Shown here: piece after piece, positions 40,437 to 49,677 of the stretch
Position numbering within the stretch: position 1 is the stretch's first letter
Layout: every line of letters begins with the position of its first letter
Assembly: GCA_023212695.1 (NCBI GenBank)
Contig: JALCCG010000146.1
Location: forward strand, 1-55,693
Direction of reading: 5' to 3'
Source: Sporisorium sorghi
Lineage: Eukaryota; Basidiomycota; Ustilaginomycetes; Ustilaginales; Ustilaginaceae
Length of the DNA: 55,693 bases
Made by a program: the position numbers and the translations under genes
The notes under the pieces: model-generated
Seen by the model: the letters and a program-made list of their open reading frames with translations, nothing else
Told to the model about the DNA's origin: nothing
The model's database searches: none

Positions 40437-43400
40437 ATGATGGGAGCTCCCAGCACCATGGGCCCACCCGCCGTCACGCCTCGCAAGGCGCCCACCACTC
40501 CTTCCCACAACAATGCACACAACGCCTTTGCCTTTGGCGTCACCCCGCACAAGACTCCGCTTCGCACACCAGGCGGATCCAAGATCGAGCAGACCTCATC
40601 CACACCCATCATCGACTTCAACGCCATCGAGTCTCAAAAGGAAAACGTACAACCTCTCGCCAAGGGAAGATCAGCACACGCCCTCTCCAACACGCTCAAC
40701 ATGCAGCACAAACAGCGTCAGGCCTTGCTCGCCCAGCAGCGCGCACAGCACGAGAAGCTCGTCACCTCGGACGACAACGCCGACTCGGACGATCCCCTGG
40801 AAGCATGGACAAAGTACGTCAAGTGGTGCATCGACAACTATCCATCCGGTCAGACGCACGAGTCCGGTCTCATTCCACTGCTCGAGCGTGCAACACGCCA
40901 TTTCAAGGACTCGGAGCAATACACCAACGACCCAAGATATCTTCGCCTATGGATCCTTTACGCAAGAAACGTGGAGTGCGCTCGAGACGTCTACAACTTT
41001 TTGCTCGCCAACGAGATCGGCACCAAGCTCGCCAGCCTCTACGAAGAGCTCGCCGTCGTCCTCGAGGGCCAAAGGATGTACGACGAAGCAGATGCCATGT
41101 ACAAGCTCGGCATCGCGCGCAGAGTCAACCCCATCGATCGTATCAAGCGCAGATACGAAGAGTACAAGACGCGCATCATCCTCGGTCAGCAAGCTATCGC
41201 AGAGTCTGCAGGCTCATCGGCCTCGGCCATCGTTTCCAACTACGCCGATGCCCTCAAATCCGCCATGGTCACCGCAGGCCGAAGCATGCTTGGCGAGAAA
41301 GAAGCGTCCACTGGTCCAGCGCGCAGCCACTCTGCTAACGTGTTGCGAGGAGCAGGAGCAAGCATTGGTGCTGTCGGTGCGAGCACACCCACTCCATCCA
41401 ACAACAACGGCCGCAAGCTCAATGTCTTCCACGACCAAGATGACGAGCGTGCGCCACGATCGAAATCTCAGGGTGCGAGCACAAAGGGGTGGGAGGATAT
41501 CGGCACTGTCGCCTCGCGCAACCAGGAGAACGTCCAAGCCGACCGCTTGTCAGGCATCAACAACTTCAAGATCGGCGCGTCGGGAGGTGTTTCAAGGAAA
41601 CCAGGCTCCGGTCTTGCCGTCTTCAGGGATTCCGACGATGATGACGATGACGAGGCTGACGAGGTGCCAGCAACTCCCAAGCCTGCTGGCGTGCTCAGCC
41701 CTAAGGACCATCCCGCCAAGTCCACTGCCGGTCTTGGTCGCAAGGCGCAGTCGAGTGAGACCGATCTGCTCCGAAGCAACCCCTTTGCCTACTGGGGCAA
41801 GGACGCCAAGCTCGTGCCTGATCCGGCCAGCCTTCGTCCTGCTGCTGCTGCTGCCGAGTCTCATTCTTCTCGAAAGGTCTCGAGCTCCAGCGCAAGCTCC
41901 AACAGCGAACGACATCGCACAAAGACCACCGTCTCTCGCTCGGCTCAGCCAAGCACATCTACGAGTGCATCCGGATCCAACGCAGCTGCGGCTTCAGGCA
42001 AGCGCGAGAAACACGCCGCTCCCGTCGATCAGATGTACCCTATCTTTCGATCCAGCACACAGAAGGCTTTCTACAAGCAACGAGGATGGCACAACGAATT
42101 GACGCTCGAAGAGCTCATGGCCAGGAAACGAGGCTTTGCAGCTGCCGTTGAGGATTGGCAAGACAGTGCTGACAAGATGGTGCCGGATCCATGGTCGTTC
42201 CTCGATCAACTGATTGGTCGTTGGCTTCCTGAAGATCCAGTCGTTGCGGAATCGGCATCAAAGAGTCCGTTCGAGGTGGAGCCTACGCAGACAGTCAACA
42301 TCGACCAGACCACCGGCATGTTCCCCTCGAGAGACGTCTTCGATCCGGACAACTCGGTCGCCAATGCAGTCGCGCTCAACCTTCGACCTGGTGCCAAGAA
42401 GAAGAAGAAGCGCGAAGGCGACAACACCACCACCAAGCACAGGATGAGCCCGACCCTCGTCACCAAGGCAGCCGTGCTTGAAGTCGAAAACATGTTCAAC
42501 GGCGACAGCGACTCGGATGAAGAAAGCAGCGATGATGATGATGACGATGACGACGACGACGATGACGACTACATCGCTCCTCTGGCGAGTGTGCCGAGGC
42601 ACGGTCACATGGGCGTGAGCCTCGGCTCTTCTGCCGACGTGCCCCCGACGCCGACACCATTGTCACGATCCAACCACCTTGCCAAACTTGGCGTGCAGAA
42701 CGACGAGAACGCGGGCGTCCAGGCCACTCCTCTGCGAACGCCAGGCGGACAAGCACCACGACTCGGCCTCGGCGGCGCAACACCCATGCGAACTCCGCTT
42801 GCGTCCAAGTCGACCCTCGCCACACTTGGTTCCAAGCCTGTCTACCGCGAAGAGGACGAGGACGAAGAGGAGCAAGAGGAGCTTCCAGCCAGCGGCGACG
42901 CAGAGCAAGCTGAGGAGGTCTCTGCAGCTGCTTCGCCGGAGCGCGTTTCAAAGGTCGAGTCCGAAGGGGCTGTTGCAGCCGCACCCGTGCCGGCGACACC
43001 AATGCCATCGAGCAGGCAGTCTGCCAGCCGACGCTGGATCGAGCCCATGGCCGAGGAAGAAGAGGAGGAGGAAGAGCAAGGAGCGTTCGAGCTAGATGAG
43101 AACGGCGACCCCATCGAAGGCCACCTCACCGGCTACGAAGGCAACGAGCACCTCTTCCGCCCTCAATTCCAGCCGCTGACGCCCATCACCGAGGCCACAT
43201 ACGAGTTCACCCGCTACACCAACGCCCGCACTCCAGGCACAGCGACGCGATCCGCCATCGGCCCTGCACTCAAGTCGTGGCGTCCAACCAACGGAACCGA
43301 CGAGGACGACGAGGACGAAGATGAAGAAGACGCTCCAGGCGCCATCCTGACTGCAGGCCCCATCGCCGCGGCTGCGCGACACGAGGCTGCCGACGAGCAG

Positions 43401-44969
43401 CGCTATGCCGACGACTCGCAGCCTTCGGACGAGCGCAGTTTCGCCTCGACCTCGGGCGAGGATGCCAACCGTTCCGCCTGGAATGCCGACAACAAGGCGT
43501 CTTTCGAGCTGACCAAAGGCTTGACCATCCGCTGCGCTGCTCCCGAGGACGACGACGAAGAGCACGATGGCGAGTTGGAGCAAGAGCGACGCGAGATGCA
43601 CGAGCGGTTTGAAGAGTCGCTCGTGATGCAGGACTCGGAGCACACCGAGGCGTTCCAACCACCCAACCCTTGTTCGCCCGTCGATCCTACCGTGCTCGCC
43701 GCCATCCTCGCGCGCCTCGAGACGCCGCTCGAAAGCGCGCCTGGCTTTGTCAGCCTTGCCGGTGCGTCTTGCGGTAACCTCGTCTCGGAACTGCAAAAGC
43801 GCTGCAAGTCGAGCCTGGCGTCCAACCAGATGACGCGCAAGAGCATGGGTGGCACCGTCTTCCACGGCACCGGCATGCTGTCCTCGCCCTTCGAGGTCGA
43901 CATTGGCGGTCATCCATTCGAGATCCGCGGCAAGCTCGGCGAAGGTGGCTATGGCGCCGTCTACCTCGGCTACGACGTTGACTCTGTCGCCACTTTCCCC
44001 GACCAGAAACGCAGCGACGACTCGGACGACGAGGATGAAGACGACGAGGACCGACGCAAGCAGCTCGCGATCAAGGTCGAGACGCCTGCCAATCGATGGG
44101 AGTTTTACGTCTTGTCGCAGCTGCAGTCTCGTCTGGCGCAGCCCGTGGCACGATCGATCGTTTCGGCGCGCAAGCTGTTCTGCTACGAGGATACGTCGTT
44201 CCTGCTGCTGGATTTGGGCGAAAAGGGGACGCTGTTGGACGTGGTCAACCACTCGACCACCGCTGGCGTGGCCGGTTCGGGCGCCGACACATCCAGCGGC
44301 GGTGCCGGGCTCGAAGAAGTGCTCGCCATGTTCTTCGTCACCGAGCTCGTGCGCGTCATCGTCGGCATGCACCGTGCCGGCATCATCCACGGCGATCTCA
44401 AGATCGACAACTGCCTGCTTCGCCTCGGCGACGTCTCGCCTGCTAGCAGCTGGTCGAACATCTACTCTCGCGATGGAGCGTCTGGGTGGTCGGAGAAAGG
44501 GCTGCTGCTCATCGACTTTGGGCGCGCGATCGATCTGCACGCCTACCCGAACCCTGAGACACAAACGTTCATTGCGGACTGGGAGACCGACAGCAAGGAC
44601 TGCTTCGAAATGCGCGCAGGGGAGGCGTTCACGTACGAAACCGACTGGTTCGGCATCGCGGCCGTGGCACACTGCTTGTTGTTCGGGAGGTACATGGAGA
44701 CGAAGCACGACGCTGAGGGCGGTCATAGGATTACGGCGAGCTTCAAGCGGTACTGGCAGGCCGAGATGTGGTCGGCGCTGTTCGACGTGTGTCTCAACCC
44801 GGCCAAGGCGGAGTCGGGCGCGGTGGATAGGGTGCAGGTCCTCGCGAGGCTCGAGGCGTGCTTGGACGAGATGCAGGCTTGGTTGGAGGCGAATTCGAAC
44901 AAGGGCGGCAAGAATCTGAAGGGTTTGCTTCGCAAGCTCGAGATCTGGGCCATGAAGCAGGGTCATTAG
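40437..44969 (+). CDS. BUB1: Spindle checkpoint kinase Bub1/BubR1 type
   Basis: 1510 aa from MMGAPSTMGP (an in-frame ATG at 40362 would add 25 residues). The order is an N-terminal KEN box (IESQKENVQPL, residues 68-70), a Bub1/Mad3 TPR domain (about 118-260, DPLEAWTKYVKWCIDNYP ... RLWILYARNVECARDVYNFL), and a long acidic and Ser/Pro-rich middle with D13 near 42530-42567. The C-terminal kinase has GEGGYGAVY (about 1168), AIKVE, HGDLKIDN (about 1318) and DFGRAID (about 1359). Carrying both the Mad3-type KEN region and a kinase with intact HGDLKxDN/DFG, it is the unsplit ancestral form that serves as Bub1 and BubR1/Mad3 together. It acts at unattached kinetochores to restrain APC/C-Cdc20. Confidence 0.95.
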   Translation: MMGAPSTMGPPAVTPRKAPTTPSHNNAHNAFAFGVTPHKTPLRTPGGSKIEQTSSTPIIDFNAIESQKENVQPLAKGRSAHALSNTLNMQHKQRQALLAQQRAQHEKLVTSDDNADSDDPLEAWTKYVKWCIDNYPSGQTHESGLIPLLERATRHFKDSEQYTNDPRYLRLWILYARNVECARDVYNFLLANEIGTKLASLYEELAVVLEGQRMYDEADAMYKLGIARRVNPIDRIKRRYEEYKTRIILGQQAIAESAGSSASAIVSNYADALKSAMVTAGRSMLGEKEASTGPARSHSANVLRGAGASIGAVGASTPTPSNNNGRKLNVFHDQDDERAPRSKSQGASTKGWEDIGTVASRNQENVQADRLSGINNFKIGASGGVSRKPGSGLAVFRDSDDDDDDEADEVPATPKPAGVLSPKDHPAKSTAGLGRKAQSSETDLLRSNPFAYWGKDAKLVPDPASLRPAAAAAESHSSRKVSSSSASSNSERHRTKTTVSRSAQPSTSTSASGSNAAAASGKREKHAAPVDQMYPIFRSSTQKAFYKQRGWHNELTLEELMARKRGFAAAVEDWQDSADKMVPDPWSFLDQLIGRWLPEDPVVAESASKSPFEVEPTQTVNIDQTTGMFPSRDVFDPDNSVANAVALNLRPGAKKKKKREGDNTTTKHRMSPTLVTKAAVLEVENMFNGDSDSDEESSDDDDDDDDDDDDDYIAPLASVPRHGHMGVSLGSSADVPPTPTPLSRSNHLAKLGVQNDENAGVQATPLRTPGGQAPRLGLGGATPMRTPLASKSTLATLGSKPVYREEDEDEEEQEELPASGDAEQAEEVSAAASPERVSKVESEGAVAAAPVPATPMPSSRQSASRRWIEPMAEEEEEEEEQGAFELDENGDPIEGHLTGYEGNEHLFRPQFQPLTPITEATYEFTRYTNARTPGTATRSAIGPALKSWRPTNGTDEDDEDEDEEDAPGAILTAGPIAAAARHEAADEQRYADDSQPSDERSFASTSGEDANRSAWNADNKASFELTKGLTIRCAAPEDDDEEHDGELEQERREMHERFEESLVMQDSEHTEAFQPPNPCSPVDPTVLAAILARLETPLESAPGFVSLAGASCGNLVSELQKRCKSSLASNQMTRKSMGGTVFHGTGMLSSPFEVDIGGHPFEIRGKLGEGGYGAVYLGYDVDSVATFPDQKRSDDSDDEDEDDEDRRKQLAIKVETPANRWEFYVLSQLQSRLAQPVARSIVSARKLFCYEDTSFLLLDLGEKGTLLDVVNHSTTAGVAGSGADTSSGGAGLEEVLAMFFVTELVRVIVGMHRAGIIHGDLKIDNCLLRLGDVSPASSWSNIYSRDGASGWSEKGLLLIDFGRAIDLHAYPNPETQTFIADWETDSKDCFEMRAGEAFTYETDWFGIAAVAHCLLFGRYMETKHDAEGGHRITASFKRYWQAEMWSALFDVCLNPAKAESGAVDRVQVLARLEACLDEMQAWLEANSNKGGKNLKGLLRKLEIWAMKQGH

Positions 44970-45091
44970 AGAGATGCACACTCGCAAATGTCAAACGTAG
45001 CAAAGCCGTTGCTCTCTGCCTCAACGTGTGCGTGGTGTGCTGTCGCGCAGACGAACATCTGAGAATCCACACATGAAAGAACCTGCCATTG

Positions 45092-47566
45092 CTAATCGTT
45101 CCGCTCTTTGCCCCTGCTAGGCCGATCAATCGACCGCAAATACCCCATGATGGAGAAATCAAACTGCGCCGTTTTAGTGAGCACGTCCGGGAGCTTCTCG
45201 CCGAACGACTGGGTGGCTTCGCGCCTCGTCGACCTGCGCATCGAGGGTGCAGTAGCACTGCTGCTGCTCACTGACTCCTTCGGAGCGCTGCTCGTCTTCG
45301 AGGGTGCGGGTGGGTGCGGCTTGGGTTTGCTCCTGCCGAGTGGAGTCGTGCCGAGGAAGGCGGCGAGGATGCTCTCGGCCTCGCTCTCCGTCAGCGCTGT
45401 GCCGCCGCCGCCTGGAGTCCGGTCGCGGTCGCTGTCGGAGTCTGAGTCGGGCGAGTCTGCTTCAGCAGGGGACGGGGAGGCAAATTTGGGCTTCTTCCTC
45501 GCGCCTTCGCCGTCGCCATTGCTGCCCGCGAGAAGCGGTGCGGAGGCCTGGATCTCGGCCAGCGACTGCGAGACTTTCAACGAGCCCGTATCCGCTACTG
45601 TCGGGTACATGTAGCCCAGCGACGAGGCCATCGACGAGACGGACGATGTGGCGGACGAAGCGGAGGGCGAACGCTGATCACGCTGCTTGACGAGCGTCTG
45701 GCTCTCACGCCGACGCAGCGAGATGGATCCATTCGAGCGCGATGGCGCCTCAGCGTCGTCGAGCGCAGACTCAACCTCTTCGCCCTCCTCCTCATCCTCT
45801 TCCTCCTCGTCATCATAGTCCGAGAACGACCGCTCGACATAACGCCGCTGCTTCTTTTGCGCAACCACAGCTGCGGCAGCGGCTGCGCGCTGTGGCCTTC
45901 CCCTCGCCACAGTCGGCGAATCCTGCTTGGGAGTCGACTTGCCCTTGTACGTGCCGCCCACCTCGGGATTTGCGCGTCTGCGCGGCGTGTCCTCCTTACG
46001 AGCGACTGCCTCGTCGCCACCCCCGGACCCGGACCGCCGCCTACGTCTCCGCCTGCCCTCCTCGACGGCTCCCACTTTCGCAGCCGTCAAAGGCGTCGGC
46101 AGGCTCTCGACGCGCTGCTTGGGTTGGCGCGCACTGACTCTCCTTGAGCCGTTCTCGTTTGCAACGGGCGGTGACTGCTTGGCGGTGGGGCTGGCGCTGT
46201 CTGCCGCCTCCCACGTCGCCCGCCCACCCTTGATACGGATCTTGAGCCTCGGCGATCCACTGCGTGCCGCGTCCTCGTCCCCCATTACTGCCGTTGCAGC
46301 CACGTCCTTGCTCGCCGCCGCCGGCCCAGGCGACGCCCCCTTCGCATCGCCCGAAATGGACAACAGCAAATCATACCGCTTCAACGTATCATACGCATCG
46401 TCCAACAACTCCCGCCTCACATCCTCGATCCTCTCCCCCAACGACTTCCCCCTCTCCGCCTCCCCACTCTCCCCCCTCACCTGATCTCTCGCCACCACCA
46501 CCGGCTGCAACATCCGCGCCTCGACCGTCTTCAGCTGCTCGATCCTCGCCAGCAGCTTCTGCCGATCGCGCGCCAACCTGTCCACCTCGGCCTTGCGCTG
46601 TCGCTTCTCCGCAGTCTCCGGTTTGCGATGGCGTCGCTCGTAGGCGGCATCGGAGGTGTCTTCGGCGGCGTCGGAGCGGAGACCGCGCGTTTTGGGCATG
46701 TATAGCGTATCGTCGCGCGGCTTGAAATCGGGCGTCTCGATGAGCTGCTGACGTTTTACAGCTAGAGTCGAGACGAGTGACCATGATGACGATGATGCTG
46801 TGGGGGCAGACCTGAGCGAGCCAGTGATATCTGCGGAATTCGACGGCGTTGGTAGCTGTGAGAGATCAGCGTCGTCGTGTTCAGCTTTGGCCGTGGGCGC
46901 GTTGGGGAACACGGCACGCGCGAGCAAGCGCGTATCCGAGGTGAGCACGAGGAGGGAAGACGAAGTGAAGGCAGCTGCGGATCTGGCAAGTGACGAGCCC
47001 GCATCTGCAGCGTGCTTGCCCGTCGACGTCGACGACGCTGCTCCGTCCTCGGGCTGAAAGCTGGGCCCAGATGGTGAGCCTGGCGCGTCGAGCAGCAGCA
47101 GCTCTTCCTCCAACATCGACCCTGCTAGCAGCGACGAGACTTGCGACAGTCGAGCAGGCATCGTCCGTCTGCGCGACGCGCGCTGCACTGTCGGCGTCGA
47201 GCTCGACCCTGCTCTCCCGGTGGATGACGTGCGCTCCGGTGCTGGAGAGTCGGAAGAGGCTGGCTTGCCTGAATCCGACGATGTCGGCTCCATCTTTGTC
47301 GACTGCGCGGAAGACAATACATCTGATGTGGAAGGTGCGGATGTCGGCGGGGGAGAGCTGGGCGGCGAGGAGAGCTGCATATCGACATCAGCCACGTCTT
47401 GCGCCTCTTTTGTGTGCATTGGATCGGTTGGGGCTGAAGGCGGTGCTGCGTCGGTCATGATCACGTCATGGTCGGGAAGCTGTTCAGATTTGGAGAGTTT
47501 CGTCGGTGCCGCCGCCACCGAGGACGACGACGGTGCGAAGAGCGATGCGAACAGTCCCGCTGCCAT
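45092..47566 (-). CDS. Nuclear low-complexity protein with SAS4-like module
   Basis: An 824-aa single-exon protein, mostly Ser/Ala/Asp-rich and probably disordered. One structured block (about 285-360) reads DTLYMPKTRGLRSDAAEDTS, then YERRHRKPETAEKRQRKAEV and DRQKLLARIEQLKTVEARML. This has the [YE]RHRK.E..EKRQR coiled-coil look of the SAS complex subunit 4 domain (histone acetyltransferase scaffold). Basic and acidic runs (RRRRRRSGSGGGD, DDEEEEDEEEGEEVE) suit a chromatin protein. The C-terminus FGEKLPDVLTKTAQFDFSIM may be a second short conserved motif. The gene is convergent with BUB1, only 122 bp between stops. Existence is well supported; the family is tentative. Confidence 0.7.
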   Translation of the reverse strand: MAAGLFASLFAPSSSSVAAAPTKLSKSEQLPDHDVIMTDAAPPSAPTDPMHTKEAQDVADVDMQLSSPPSSPPPTSAPSTSDVLSSAQSTKMEPTSSDSGKPASSDSPAPERTSSTGRAGSSSTPTVQRASRRRTMPARLSQVSSLLAGSMLEEELLLLDAPGSPSGPSFQPEDGAASSTSTGKHAADAGSSLARSAAAFTSSSLLVLTSDTRLLARAVFPNAPTAKAEHDDADLSQLPTPSNSADITGSLRSAPTASSSSWSLVSTLAVKRQQLIETPDFKPRDDTLYMPKTRGLRSDAAEDTSDAAYERRHRKPETAEKRQRKAEVDRLARDRQKLLARIEQLKTVEARMLQPVVVARDQVRGESGEAERGKSLGERIEDVRRELLDDAYDTLKRYDLLLSISGDAKGASPGPAAASKDVAATAVMGDEDAARSGSPRLKIRIKGGRATWEAADSASPTAKQSPPVANENGSRRVSARQPKQRVESLPTPLTAAKVGAVEEGRRRRRRRSGSGGGDEAVARKEDTPRRRANPEVGGTYKGKSTPKQDSPTVARGRPQRAAAAAAVVAQKKQRRYVERSFSDYDDEEEEDEEEGEEVESALDDAEAPSRSNGSISLRRRESQTLVKQRDQRSPSASSATSSVSSMASSLGYMYPTVADTGSLKVSQSLAEIQASAPLLAGSNGDGEGARKKPKFASPSPAEADSPDSDSDSDRDRTPGGGGTALTESEAESILAAFLGTTPLGRSKPKPHPPAPSKTSSAPKESVSSSSATAPSMRRSTRREATQSFGEKLPDVLTKTAQFDFSIMGYLRSIDRPSRGKERND

Positions 47567-48472
47567 GGTGGTGGAGAGCGAATGCGACCACGTTGAAATA
47601 GCTCGTGCGGAAACGCGAGTCTCTGCCTGCGGATGCGCGGGCGAGGAGCCAGAGGCAGCTCGCAGCCTGGCTAACTAAGAGCGCATCCAGCTGAATATGA
47701 ACCTGTGACTGCGCGGCGTTTCCGCTAGTGTGCTGATGGTGAAAAGCGGAAGCAGCGGCCGTGCAGAGAAAAGACAAGGCCACGTCTGTTGTCGGATCAA
47801 GCCGCAGACTGTCAGCAAGCAAGTCGTGTGATGAAACGCGACGGAGCGTCGGAAGCTGTGCGGAAGTGCTGAGCTGGGTCTTCGGCTACGCCCGACGTGA
47901 CAGAGGTGATGGTGACAAGGGAAGAGCCGAGTCTAGTTCAAGGCAAGCCAAGGATGATGACCAAGCCAGACGAAGACGGTTCTTCCGACAACGGCTTTAC
48001 TCCGCTGCTGCTGAAATGCAGTTGCCTCATTTTCCCAAAAAAAAAAAATTAAGGCTGACCAGCGTGAGTCGGGCTCTCCGCGTACAGCAGACAGATCAGC
48101 TTCATTTGCATTCTTCGACACTCTGTCTTTCAGATTGTGCTGGTTGAGTCGACAAGCGTGAGTGTGTGCTTGGACCTTGTCATGCAGCCGACTTGGCTAT
48201 GGGCGTTGGCACTGGGAGGCTAAAGCTGTTGGAGACAAGGCTTTTTCTCTCAATCGCAGAAAATCGAGGTCGCAAAAATCGTTCAGGGTCCAAGCAGAGG
48301 CGACGTCGCCTGATACCAGCAGCGCTCCCCCCATCAAACGTGCTGAGCGGTCCCGTCGCACATCGAGCAGCAGCAATCAAAGAAATACATTACGACTTGA
48401 CAACACAGAGCAAACAACGCTTGACTTTCGACAACACCCAGCAAGCCTCTGCTGGGAGGGCGCTTCAGGGTA
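47567..48472. promoter_or_regulatory. Spacer upstream of the SAS4-like gene
   Basis: About 0.9 kb between two minus-strand genes, with A12 near 48038-48049. Short frames here lack motifs. No gene is called. Confidence 0.5.
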
Positions 48473-49381
48473 TCAAGGCGCGGAGAGGCACATCTCCATA
48501 AACGTATCGTAGTTGACCTGGACCCAGCCGGAGCGTTGTGTATCGTGGCGCTGGAAGCTCTCTGTGAGCGTCTTGATCACCACACACGCGCGTACGAAGC
48601 GGTCGAACGTGATCCCCTGTGCAGCTCTCGAACCGGGGCCCCCTGCTGGCATTCCACCTGGAACGGCGTCAGAAGTGACTTTCAGTCAGTACAAAAGCTT
48701 CTCGTCAGCCACCCTCCTTCCATCCTTCAACACAACAAGCGGGGACTTACTGTACTTCTGCGTGACGATGTGCAGCAGTTTGGGCGATAGGCGGTAGCCG
48801 AACGACTGGAGCGCATTGGCGAGCTCGCCCTGGTCGATGGCGCCCGAGCGGTCCTGGTCGAAGTGCCGGAAGACGCCCTGCCAGTCCTGGATGTACTTCC
48901 AGAGGCCTGCGAACTCGTTGAAGCTGATCTGCCCGGATCGGTCCACGTCGAACACGCTCATTAGCATTTTGACAGTGTCCAGGTCGAAGGGTGTCCAGTC
49001 GCCGTTGACGAGGGCTTGGCTGAGCTCCTTCGCGTTGATTTGACCGGAGCGGTCCCGGTCCACTGCGATGAACCACTGCCACAGCTGCGGGTCGGCGCCC
49101 GGGGGTGGACCGGTCGAGGCATTGTAGACTTGGGGGCGGCCGTAGTTCTGAGGTGGGGCGCCGTAGCCACCTTGCTGTCCGGGGGGAGGTGCGCCGTACC
49201 CACCGCCCTGCTGAGGAGGCGGAGCGCCATATCCGCCTTGCTGAGGAGGAGGAGCGCCGTACCCTCCTCCACCTCCGCCGTACTGCTGCTGATGCGGGGG
49301 AGGCTGTCCATATCCGCCCTGTTGACCGGGAGGAGGCGCACCGTATCCGCCACCACCTACGTACGAGTATTGATTCAACAT
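48473..49381 (-). CDS. Penta-EF-hand calcium-binding protein
   Basis: Exons 49381-48751 and 48657-48473 (GTAAGT..CAG), 271 aa. The N-tail has Gly/Tyr/Pro/Gln repeats of the GGYGAPPPQQ type (about 5-85), as in peflin/ALG-2 relatives. Then come EF loops DRDRSGQINAKEL, DVDRSGQISFNEF and DQDRSGAIDQGEL, with two degenerate C-terminal hands (GITFDRF, HDTQRSGWVQVNYDTF) partly encoded by exon 2. This is the five-hand PEF layout, whose last hand mediates dimerisation. Calcium-dependent adaptor roles in ESCRT/ER-exit traffic are known for the family; the partner here is unknown. Exon 2 was rebuilt by eye and keeps phase. Confidence 0.92.
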
Positions 49382-49677
49382 CGTGCTTGCGATATTGTTC
49401 GGTCGATAGGCGAGAGTGATGGTGGAAAGCAAGGAAGAGCAGGAGCGTCGGCGCCGCCGCGGCAGATGACGTCGACGCCACGCGAATCCGCATTTTCCGC
49501 CTTCCGCACAGCCACATCAAGGTGCGGTCTAACATCTTGCGGAAAAATCGCACCGTTCACCTCTGCTCGTCGACATCATCCGCAATGGGAACCCGCAGCA
49601 CATTCTGAAAGGGGCCAACTCACGCAGCACAGTCCCCACAGCAGGTTGAAAGCGAGATCATTTCTATACAGCCTCAT
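49382..49677. promoter_or_regulatory. PEF gene promoter / zinc transporter 3' flank
   Basis: A 296-bp spacer between two minus-strand genes; nothing else is seen. Confidence 0.5.

Noticed and set aside
43092..44987. Minus-strand open frame (631 codons) opposite BUB1
   Set aside because: Shadow of the kinase gene with mirrored codon bias.
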